Both the position numbers and the translations under genes were made by a program. Shown here piece by piece: positions 46,260-53,924 of a stretch of 64,000 bases of DNA. Numbering within the stretch: the first letter of the stretch is position 1; each line of letters begins with the position of its first letter. The stretch is from Lactobacillus sp. W8174 (GTDB lineage: Bacteria > Bacillota > Bacilli > Lactobacillales > Lactobacillaceae): contig NZ_JACFRN010000005.1 of the NCBI RefSeq assembly GCF_016100975.1, positions 62,001 through 126,000 of the forward strand. Direction: 5' to 3'. The notes below the pieces were generated by a model. It was given only the letters and a program-made list of their open reading frames with translations, did no database searches and was not told where the DNA came from.

Positions 46260-46332
46260 TGACCCCGGTGAGATTCGAACTCACCTCTACGGTTTAGGAG
46301 ACCATTGTTCTATCCAGATAAACTACAGGGTC
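46260..46332 (-). tRNA. tRNA-Arg (anticodon CCT)
   Basis: Folding the minus strand gives a 7-bp acceptor stem (GACCCTG with CGGGGTC, one G-U pair). The anticodon stem is ATGGT/ACCGT with loop CTCCTAA, so the anticodon is CCT, and the T arm is GTGAG-TTCGAAT-CTCAC. The discriminator base is A at 46260. The 3' CCA is not encoded. This tRNA reads the rare AGG codon. Confidence 0.93.
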
Positions 46333-46385
46333 GCAATAGATTAACTTTACCAAATTTGAGTGATAAAAGCCAACTTTTTTAGTAA

Positions 46386-47714
46386 TTAATATTGACGAGT
46401 AAAATATGGTTTCGGTGCATTAGAATCAGCAATTTTATCTGCCGCAAAAACAAAGGGTGTCCAAATGGCTAAAGCTATCAGCATGTTGACAATTGACAAT
46501 ACGATAGCACGCCAATCATAATTACAGGCTAAAAATGGCCCGATGATTGGTGGCACAACGGCAGGAACTGCTACTTGTACAGGATTAACTAAATTCATCA
46601 TGCTGACACCGTATGAAAAAGCCACATTAACTAAAGGGGCAACGACAAATGGAATAAAATAAACGGGATTGAGAACTACAGGCAGACCAAAAACAATTGG
46701 TTCATTGATATTAAAAATTCCCGGTGCAAGTGCAACTTTAGCAATTGTTCGGTAGTCACTCCGTTTGGAAAACAGCAGTATGGCTACAATCAGCATTAAC
46801 GTTCCCCCTGCTCCTCCGAACCAGGCAAATGCGTCAAATGATCCGCGAACCCAAATAAAAGGTGCTTCTCTTCCTGCACGAGCAGCTGTGACATTGACAT
46901 TCTGGGCAGTTAACCAAATTGAATCTAAAATTGGAGCCCAGACACTTAAGCCATTAAAACCAAAAAAGCTGAAAATCTGAACTAATAAGGTTACAAGCAT
47001 TACCATGCCGAAGCCTTGACCTAATTTTACTAGAGGTGTTTGAATCGAATTGAGCAACCAGTTGCCAAAAAAAGTTCCCGTAATTGTCTGAAAGACAAAA
47101 TTAATCATACCAACACAAAATATCGCAATAATTGCAGGAATGAGTGAATCAAATGCCATCTGCTCTGCATAAGGCAAATTAGCAGAAAGATGAAGCCTGA
47201 TTCTCGCTCTAAAACAAAGTGCAAAAATAGCAACACCGATTGAACCAAATAAAATAGCAGTAAAAATGCCAGTAGTTGAAAATTGTGAAATATTAAAAGC
47301 TTTTTGAACAGAAACTATTTTGCCGTTAATTTTAAGTTTAGTTAAATTAGCAATGCTCATGGCCAAAGAAGACAGGGAAACAATCGCTCCAGCAACTGGA
47401 TCAACTTCCATGCTTTTAGCTAAATGATAGCCCAAAGACATTGACAAAAAGAGGGCAAATAAAGCAAAGGTACCGCGCCAAACTACATTACACACTAATG
47501 AGAGCGGCTGCATTAACCAGGCAAAAGTGTTCCAGCCTAATTCAGTTTTGGCTGCAGCAATCAGGCTTTTGACCAACACAGCAAGGGAACCGGCAATAGT
47601 AATAGGCATTACTGAGACAAATGCGTCCCTTAGCGCCACAAGCCAGTGAGTTTGCCCTATTTTGTTAGCTACAGGCAAAATATAGTCTTCAAGCCAAGTA
47701 ACTAATCGACTCAT
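46386..47714 (-). CDS. PTS sugar permease IIC, lactose/cellobiose family
   Basis: A 442-aa IIC membrane component with about ten segments. The family opening (LPVANKIGQTHWLVALRDAF) and the substrate loop FNINEPIVFGLPVVLNP are clear. No IIA or IIB for this family is in the window, so it relies on partners elsewhere. It overlaps the DEAD-box helicase gene by four bases and is last in a three-gene unit. The sugar is probably a beta-glucoside or similar disaccharide. Confidence 0.88.
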   Translation of the reverse strand: MSRLVTWLEDYILPVANKIGQTHWLVALRDAFVSVMPITIAGSLAVLVKSLIAAAKTELGWNTFAWLMQPLSLVCNVVWRGTFALFALFLSMSLGYHLAKSMEVDPVAGAIVSLSSLAMSIANLTKLKINGKIVSVQKAFNISQFSTTGIFTAILFGSIGVAIFALCFRARIRLHLSANLPYAEQMAFDSLIPAIIAIFCVGMINFVFQTITGTFFGNWLLNSIQTPLVKLGQGFGMVMLVTLLVQIFSFFGFNGLSVWAPILDSIWLTAQNVNVTAARAGREAPFIWVRGSFDAFAWFGGAGGTLMLIVAILLFSKRSDYRTIAKVALAPGIFNINEPIVFGLPVVLNPVYFIPFVVAPLVNVAFSYGVSMMNLVNPVQVAVPAVVPPIIGPFLACNYDWRAIVLSIVNMLIALAIWTPFVFAADKIADSNAPKPYFTRQY

Positions 47715-48943
47715 TTTTGCTCCTTTCTTTTCAAATAATGGGGATGATAGCCCTTGTTTTTATTCTTATGCTTTTTATGTTTTTTGCTTGATCCACTAAA
47801 CTTCTTTTCTTTAGTTGGATCTTGCTTTTGATTTTCCTTTTTACGTGGCATTTTGGTAGTCAAATGAAAGCCGGCAAAATATACACGTTCAATTTTAACA
47901 CTCTGTTCAAGCAGTTTCCTGAGATCGCGCAGATCATGATCATCACCCAAAGTTACCACAAATCCTTTGGCACCCATGCGACCAGTTCGTCCAGCACGAT
48001 GCATGTAGGTGTTAACTTCACTAGGAATGTCGTAGTTCACCACATATGTTACCCCTGCTAAGTCTAAACCGCGAGCAGCCAAGTCTGTAGCTAGAAGCAA
48101 TTTGATTCTGCCAACTTTAAAACTATTGAGAGCCGCCTCTCTTTTCTGTTTGCCAAATTCATTAGCTAAAATACCAAATTTAGTCTTAGTATGTGCCAAA
48201 ATTCCGGCAAAACGCATCATTGTTTGGTTTGAATCAAAAAATAGGATACCTTTAAAACCATCAAGGCGCATTAACCGCTGAATAAAATCAACTTTATGCG
48301 CATTGTCTATTTGCAAAAAATAATTTTTAACAGTTGTTTTCTGTTCTGGTCGCACATCTATCGTGATAAATTTGCGGGCAAAAATATCTTCTGCCTGTTT
48401 GGTTATATCGGATTCCGTAGCACCAAAAAGCAAGATCTGCGCATCAGCTGTCATATTTTGCCCTAAAGAACTTAATAATTCCATTTTATTGAATTCTAAA
48501 ACGTCATCCGCTTCATCTATTACCAGAGTTCTTATTTGATTAACTTTGATGCGATTAGCGGAAAAGAAATCGAAAAATCTTCCGGGAGTGGCAACGACAA
48601 TTTCAGGGTGTTTCTTTTTTAAATTATCTTCTTGACGTTTGCGATTTCCTGCTCCAACAAGTGTAATTCCAGTTAAAGCGAGAGCATGAATAAAGGGATT
48701 AATGGCATGGCGAATTTGCACCGCTAATTCTGTTGTTGGTGCAATAATAATTAAACTATTGGGTTTGCCTTTTTCTACTTTTTCCAGTGCAGGTAAAGCG
48801 TAAGCCAAGGTCTTTCCGGTTCCCGTTTTTGCAAGTGCGATACAACTTGCACCATTTAAAATTGGAGTTTGCGTTTCTTGCTGAATCAAAGTTGGTTCAG
48901 CCATTTTTAATTTTGTTAAAACTGCTTGAATTTCTTGTTTCAT
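47711..48943 (-). CDS. DEAD-box RNA helicase
   Basis: A 410-aa ATP-dependent RNA helicase. In order: Walker A AKTGTGKT, PTTELA, TPGR, DEAD, the SAT-like motif GAT, then RGLDLAGV and HRAGRTGRMG in domain 2. The tail after about 370 is strongly basic (KKHKKHKNKNKG), probably for RNA binding. It is CshA/CshB-like, with a role in cold adaptation or RNA decay likely. It overlaps both neighbours, giving tight coupling with a GH25-like gene and a PTS IIC. Confidence 0.92.
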   Translation of the reverse strand: MKQEIQAVLTKLKMAEPTLIQQETQTPILNGASCIALAKTGTGKTLAYALPALEKVEKGKPNSLIIIAPTTELAVQIRHAINPFIHALALTGITLVGAGNRKRQEDNLKKKHPEIVVATPGRFFDFFSANRIKVNQIRTLVIDEADDVLEFNKMELLSSLGQNMTADAQILLFGATESDITKQAEDIFARKFITIDVRPEQKTTVKNYFLQIDNAHKVDFIQRLMRLDGFKGILFFDSNQTMMRFAGILAHTKTKFGILANEFGKQKREAALNSFKVGRIKLLLATDLAARGLDLAGVTYVVNYDIPSEVNTYMHRAGRTGRMGAKGFVVTLGDDHDLRDLRKLLEQSVKIERVYFAGFHLTTKMPRKKENQKQDPTKEKKFSGSSKKHKKHKNKNKGYHPHYLKRKEQK

Positions 48944-49650
48944 TATTGTGTTAATTGTCCGTATTTCTCCTTGTACTGGGTAACTGTACCATTGTAAGTT
49001 AACATAACTACCCCACTTTCCAGATTTCTCACAGACTTTACCCGTCCGTCATTGTTATAGCGCCAAAATGAATATTGCAATTTGTTCGGAGCCTTTTTGC
49101 CACCAGTAATGAACTGCACATCATGGGGAAAATACTTTTTATATTTAACCGGGACATCTACCATGACGCGCTTATTTAAACCTTGAAGCATGCTGACAAA
49201 TTGAGCCATTTGTTTAATATATGCTAAATCATAGTTATCAATAGCTGGTTCTATCCAAATCGGCAAACTTCCCGTGTCCGTGCCCACCTTTTTCAGAAAA
49301 TACTGATAGTGCTGTAATGGTGTTGATTCGTTGCTGTAGGCAACAATAGTACCAAAAGCCATTTTAGTTCCTAATATTTGATCACGATATGACAGATAAT
49401 CGTCGTCAAAGTACGAACGTCCCTGTGTACTTCTCAAATAGACAAATGAAATACCATTAGCCTGCAGTTCATGTAAATCAACATAACCATAATCTTGATT
49501 TAATTCGACGCCAATTGCGCTTGAATTACCGTTTGGCGGCAAGGTCGTCTGGTTATGCATATTGGCTATACCAGTGATAAGAAGTCCAATCGCAACAACT
49601 AATAAGATTAGAATTGCAGGTAGCGTAAACTTATGATGAAACCTTTTCAT
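48943..49650 (-). CDS. Membrane-anchored GH25-like protein, catalytic residues altered
   Basis: A 235-aa protein with a signal anchor at about 10-30 and an extracytoplasmic domain resembling GH25 muramidases (IGVELNQDYGYVDLHEL; SFVYLRSTQG; FGTIVAYSN). In typical GH25 the first strand reads GIDVSxxQ and a later DxE carries the acid. Here these read GVELNQD and WIEPAID, so the first Asp is Glu and the pair is changed. It may be a weak or non-catalytic wall-binding form. First gene of the GH25-DEAD-IIC unit. Confidence 0.75.
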   Translation of the reverse strand: MKRFHHKFTLPAILILLVVAIGLLITGIANMHNQTTLPPNGNSSAIGVELNQDYGYVDLHELQANGISFVYLRSTQGRSYFDDDYLSYRDQILGTKMAFGTIVAYSNESTPLQHYQYFLKKVGTDTGSLPIWIEPAIDNYDLAYIKQMAQFVSMLQGLNKRVMVDVPVKYKKYFPHDVQFITGGKKAPNKLQYSFWRYNNDGRVKSVRNLESGVVMLTYNGTVTQYKEKYGQLTQ

Positions 49651-49730
49651 CTTTATCTCCGTTTATTTTTTCTACACCTGTACATTATAGCAATTTTTCC
49701 ACTACAGTTGCTAACTACAATTTTAACAAT

Positions 49731-49763
49731 AAAAAAAGTGATCGGCTGTAAAGTCGATCACTT
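49731..49763 (-). terminator. Terminator of ldhD
   Basis: On the minus strand AAGTGATCG, a 10-nt loop and CGATCACTT are followed by seven T, 12 bp after the ldhD stop. Confidence 0.92.
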
Positions 49764-49775
49764 AATAAACAAAAA

Positions 49776-50777
49776 TTATTCTTCAACTAAATATACTGGC
49801 TTTTGACCATTTAAAACTCGCTTAACATCAGTCATACTGTGCTCAATCATATTCTTGACTGAGGTCTTAGTGTAATATGCGGAGTGCGGGGTAAAGACTA
49901 CATTAGGCATTTTCGCCAATTCCTGGTACTCAACTGGTAATTCAGAAATATCTTTGAATTTCTTCATGACAATTGCCTCTTCACCTGTCATAACATCCAA
50001 TGAAGCACCAGCAATTTCTTTGTTCTTCAAGGCGTCAATCAAGTCTTGAGTATTAACCAATGGGCCTCTAGCTGCATTAATCAGATATGCGGTGTTCTTC
50101 ATTTCTTTAAATTGCTTTGCACTAATCATATCTTCCATTGAAGGCTCAAGCGGTGTATGCAATGTTAAAATATCCGCATTTTTGACTACAGTATCAAAAT
50201 CGGTATATTCCAAAAATGCCTCATTGGCAGGATTTTCAACCAAGTCATAACCGAGTACTTTAGCTCCTAAAGCATGAAACATTTCTGCAACGCAAGAGCC
50301 GATACGACCAACACCAATAATACCAACTGTCTGGTTATAGATTTCATCACTCATCAAATCTTCAGACCGAACAAAATTGAGGTGCTCTCTTTCATTATCT
50401 AAAATAGGACCCCACTTTCTCAACAAGTACATTGCAGAAGTTAAAGTGTTCTCTGCCACTGCACGTGGAGAATATGCCGGTGTATTCGTTACAATCATAT
50501 GATACTTATGCACAAAATCAAAATTGACAATGTTATACCCAACAGATCTTAAAGCTATTTGCTTAATTCCATATGAGCTCAGTTTACGATAGACCTCTTC
50601 CTCATCTATGTCAAAGACCTGCAAAACGCTGACAACATCATAGCCTTTCGCCATCTCAACAGTCTTAGCATCAAGCTTGTCTTCAGTTGAAACCAATTCA
50701 TCTTCAGGATGATCTTTGTTCCACTTGTCAGCATAAACCTGTTGCTCCGGGGTCATATTGTAAAGTAAAGCTTTCAT
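49776..50777 (-). CDS. ldhD: D-2-hydroxyacid dehydrogenase, D-lactate dehydrogenase family
   Basis: A 333-aa NAD-dependent enzyme expected to reduce pyruvate to D-lactate. The cofactor motif GVGRIG lies in VGIIGVGRIGSCV near residue 151. The catalytic arginine is in INAARGPLVNT and the His in TPHSAYYT. The N-terminal 50 residues differ from the D-LDHs I remember best, so a related D-hydroxyisocaproate-type specificity is possible. AGGAGG precedes the ATG; monocistronic. Confidence 0.85.
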   Translation of the reverse strand: MKALLYNMTPEQQVYADKWNKDHPEDELVSTEDKLDAKTVEMAKGYDVVSVLQVFDIDEEEVYRKLSSYGIKQIALRSVGYNIVNFDFVHKYHMIVTNTPAYSPRAVAENTLTSAMYLLRKWGPILDNEREHLNFVRSEDLMSDEIYNQTVGIIGVGRIGSCVAEMFHALGAKVLGYDLVENPANEAFLEYTDFDTVVKNADILTLHTPLEPSMEDMISAKQFKEMKNTAYLINAARGPLVNTQDLIDALKNKEIAGASLDVMTGEEAIVMKKFKDISELPVEYQELAKMPNVVFTPHSAYYTKTSVKNMIEHSMTDVKRVLNGQKPVYLVEE

Positions 50778-50938
50778 TATTAATCCTCCTTTTTGGATAA
50801 AAAATTTATATCTCTTATTGTATCCAAAATTAGAATAAAATTAAAGATAAATTTTAAAAATAATAATTAATAATTTAAGCCTAATCATATGAAAGCGAAT
50901 AAGCCCTTCTGATTTGTACATTATTTTAAAGTGCTAAA

Positions 50939-51310
50939 TTAAATTTTTTGTTCAATTTGGTCGATATTAACCTGTAAAACTTCTCTTAACCAGGGAAAAC
51001 GACTTTTCATTTCAGCAAATTCTGGTCCCTCTGCCCAAAATTTTCCGGTTCCTTTAACATGAAAGCCAGCTCCTGGACCAGCTGTACCCTCTACTTTTTT
51101 AGAACCCATAGTCAAAAGAACATGATTGTCATTAGCAAAATCATTTTCAATACTATGCATGCCTGCTGCTGGGAGATAAAGGCGATTATTTTCCTCGTCG
51201 ACTTTTACATACGACATCCACGTATTTACCACACTAGCAGGGTTGGCATTAATAGTAACAATGGTAACAGGTCCTTCATCTTTCATGACATCTAAAAATT
51301 TTTGATTCAT
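50939..51310 (-). CDS. Pyridoxamine 5'-phosphate oxidase-like flavin-binding protein
   Basis: A 123-aa split-barrel FMN-binding protein. The central run VNTWMSYVKVDEENNRLYLPA followed by HVLLTMGSKKVEGTAG fits the PNPOx-like fold of small general-stress and flavin-reductase-like proteins. The substrate is unknown. I choose the ATG at 51310 after GGAGG; the ATG at 51325 overlaps the site. Confidence 0.75.
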   Translation of the reverse strand: MNQKFLDVMKDEGPVTIVTINANPASVVNTWMSYVKVDEENNRLYLPAAGMHSIENDFANDNHVLLTMGSKKVEGTAGPGAGFHVKGTGKFWAEGPEFAEMKSRFPWLREVLQVNIDQIEQKI

Positions 51311-51327
51311 TTTTTCTCCTCCCAAAA

Positions 51328-51362
51328 TTAAAAGAAGCTGCTTTTTAGTAGCTTCTTTTATT
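51328..51362. terminator. Terminator between amidohydrolase and flavin-binding gene
   Basis: AAAAGAAGCT, a 9-nt loop and TAGCTTCTTTT form a strong hairpin with A and T tracts. It lies 42 bp past the amidohydrolase stop and just before the next start. Confidence 0.8.
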
Positions 51363-51403
51363 ATGGAACACTTGTTCGAAATTACAAAATTATCTGTTTT
51401 TAT

Positions 51404-52588
51404 TTAGTAAGCTCTCTTACCCTTTTTATAAACTGCCTTATCCTTTTGGACAACTGCACTAATTTTTTCAAGTGGGTTTTCATCAAGTACCAAAAAGTCC
51501 GCGTATTTACCCTCCTCTAATGAACCATATTCATCAGCGATTTTAAGGAGTTTGGCGGAATTATAACTGGTTTCCAAAGCTTCAAAGTTAGTGAAACCTT
51601 GTTCTACCAGCAAAGGCAATTCTTCAGGAGTCATTGTAAAGTCATTGAATGGAGTTCCAGCATCAGTACCCAGAGTGATTTTGACACCAGCATTTTTGGC
51701 TTTAGTAATATTGCCACGTAAATCTTTCCAAGCTGCGGAAATTTTATTCATTTCCCAGTCTGGAATTTTACCTGGAGCATATTCGATGAATGCCCAAGCT
51801 CCAACTATTGTTGGCGTCAAATATGTTCCTTTTTCAATCATCAACTTAATTTCTTCATCATTAACGTAGAAGCCGTGTTCAATACTGTCAACGCCCGCCT
51901 TAATCGCATTCAAAATTCCTGGATTTCCTTCCGCATGTGCGGCTACAGTTAAACCCTTGTGGTGAGCTTCTTCCACTGCAACGTGCATTTCAGCTTCACT
52001 TAATTGGGGGTCATCAAGAGAGTCATTCTCAGTCATGACTCCGCCTGTTGCCATAACCTTAATTGCTTTAGCACCAGCCTTAATTCCTTGGCGAACAGCC
52101 TTACGCATCTCATCAGGTGAATCAACCAATACACCAAAGTTAGGCAAATCACCATGTCCACCAGTCATAGAAAATGGGTGTCCTGCGGGCACAATTTCTG
52201 GTACCTTAGTCAATTTGTTTTTCTTAATTAAATTATTAAGAGCAATATCTATATTATATGTACTGCCACATTCACGAATATAGGTAACACCTGATTTCAA
52301 TAAATCATGCAAATGTTTAACGGCACGAACCGTAGAAGATACAACATCAGATTCACTGCCACCGTCAGGAGTCAAAGGATCCATAATAATATGAGTATGG
52401 CAGTTGATTAAGCCAGGAATCACATACTTATTCTGCAAATCAACTGTTTTATCTGCTTGAGGTGCAGTACCTGTAGCAATTTCGGTAATCTTACCACTTT
52501 CGTCATCAACCACTAATGTTGTATTAGACTGAATTTTATCATCAATCCCGTTAAACAAATTAACGTTAGTATAAGCAGTTTTAGTCAT
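51404..52588 (-). CDS. Metal-dependent amidohydrolase (imidazolonepropionase/Xaa-Pro dipeptidase-like)
   Basis: A 394-aa amidohydrolase-superfamily enzyme. Metal ligands in order: HxH in NCHTHI (about 64-66), the likely carboxylated Lys in AIKVMATGG, His in AAHAEG, His in IEHGFYV, and Asp in LGTDAGTPF. It belongs to the cytosolic metal-dependent hydrolases often named Xaa-Pro dipeptidase or imidazolonepropionase-like. A T-box leader upstream implies control by an uncharged tRNA, suggesting a role in amino-acid or peptide scavenging. Confidence 0.83.
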   Translation of the reverse strand: MTKTAYTNVNLFNGIDDKIQSNTTLVVDDESGKITEIATGTAPQADKTVDLQNKYVIPGLINCHTHIIMDPLTPDGGSESDVVSSTVRAVKHLHDLLKSGVTYIRECGSTYNIDIALNNLIKKNKLTKVPEIVPAGHPFSMTGGHGDLPNFGVLVDSPDEMRKAVRQGIKAGAKAIKVMATGGVMTENDSLDDPQLSEAEMHVAVEEAHHKGLTVAAHAEGNPGILNAIKAGVDSIEHGFYVNDEEIKLMIEKGTYLTPTIVGAWAFIEYAPGKIPDWEMNKISAAWKDLRGNITKAKNAGVKITLGTDAGTPFNDFTMTPEELPLLVEQGFTNFEALETSYNSAKLLKIADEYGSLEEGKYADFLVLDENPLEKISAVVQKDKAVYKKGKRAY

Positions 52589-52612
52589 CTAAAAAACCTC
52601 CAAATTTTTGTA

Positions 52613-52880
52613 TAAAAAAAGCACTCATCCTTTTCTTCTTAAGGACGAGTGCTCGCGTTACCACCTTTTATTCATTTATTACTCACGTAATAAACCTCAT
52701 TAACTATCAAACAATAGCTTGCAAAAATAACGGATGCAACTCCGCCACTGGCTGATTATCACCAATGGACATCAATTAGAAGCCCATGTTCACTACTTAC
52801 TGCTAACTGATTTTCACCAAATATCAGCTCTCTTTATCAGCAACAAAATAGTTACTCTGCTTTGCAAGATGTTGTTTATT
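52613..52880 (-). promoter_or_regulatory. T-box riboswitch, probable Met (AUG) specifier
   Basis: On the minus strand the T-box motif AAAGGTGGTAACGCG (52655-52669) precedes a strong terminator: GCACTCGTCCTT pairs with AAGGATGAGTGC (52621-52652), then a T run. In Stem I the AGTA/GAA S-turn is flanked by ACTA/TAGT and AAGC/GCTT pairings, and the 3' strand reads GAA-C-ATG-G. The codon in specifier position is thus ATG (Met). AAC is a less likely reading. Low charged tRNA should favour transcription of the amidohydrolase. Confidence 0.85.
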
Positions 52881-52892
52881 TAATTGACTTTT

Positions 52893-52921
52893 AATCTATC
52901 ATTATTTATTAATTATGTCAA
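52893..52921 (-). promoter_or_regulatory. Promoter of the T-box/amidohydrolase transcript
   Basis: A perfect -35 TTGACA (52916-52921), a 17-nt spacer and a TAGATT -10 (52893-52898) on the minus strand lie just before the T-box Stem I. Confidence 0.7.
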
Positions 52922-53924
52922 CACTATGAAGTAAAAATGAAGAATCGGCAGTTCACTTGGGGGTATAGCATTAACTATTTGGCGAAGAATGGTAAAAAAT
53001 TTTATCATCTTAGCCTTACTTTTCTGATGTTTTTATAATAGTTATTTTGTTTAACCTGATGATATTGCTTTTTTTAAGTTTATGCTAGGTAAAGTTTTAG
53101 TAACAGGTAATCGATAACCGCTTTGATGCCACACCTCCAATTACGACTTTAAATTAGTTTTGATTACCACTGTTTTTAGTCGTTAAGCCAGAATGCTAAT
53201 AATTAATCTATCCCTACTCATATGCGTTTTTTCTACTAATTTGTAACTAGTATTAGCTTAATTGATTAACTAACAATCCTTTTTCCTGAAAGATGTAAAA
53301 GGCAAGAGCTTCAACTTTTTGCTTTAATCATCCGCTATTTTATTTCAACGTTGATGAGATATTAGCAAATTCAAATAAAAACTAAACTGATGAAATCCAT
53401 CACCATTTAATGATTAAATGAATATTAATTATTCTAACTAAAACAACAGTTTATTGAGAAATTAGGTTTATACACAAGAAAGAAAGATACTTAATTAACA
53501 ATGATTTAAATGTTTAATTAATGTCAGGATTAAACTGATAACTAAATTTTTAACATCAGATTCGTTACCATTATTGGCTGCGTTCAGGTCTTAATTTCTT
53601 GGTGCTTTTAAAAGCAATATCCTAGTCCTGACCAGAGATTAACGGCAACGAAAAAGATTCTACAATGAAAGTTGATATAATTTAACCAGTTACATTCATA
53701 AATAAAAATATTTACCTTTTGTTAATAATTTAGTGGTATTTATTTGATAAATATATACAAATAAATTACTGTATGGTTTTATCAACAAAATAGCTTTTAA
53801 TTACATTATTTTTAAATACTCTAACTTGAGAAATATATCTTCTTAATACTGGCTAAAACTAAAATCACAATCAACAAACGACCAAACTTTTGCTAACCAA
53901 TATCATCTTATCTACCAATTTTAT
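52922..53924. other. About 1 kb without genes
   Basis: A very AT-rich stretch with stops in all frames and no tRNA or recognisable family. Two perfect palindromes stand out: CATTTAATGATTAAATG (53404-53420) and TGCTTTTAAAAGCA (53603-53616). A weaker near-palindrome GGTAATCGATAACC is at 53107-53120. It may be a decayed gene, an untranslated regulatory region, or hold a small RNA; I cannot tell. Confidence 0.5.

Noticed and set aside
46260..46332. Integrated element at the tRNA-Arg gene
   Set aside because: No integrase and no direct repeat of the tRNA 3' end was found nearby in the window, and the flanking genes look chromosomal.
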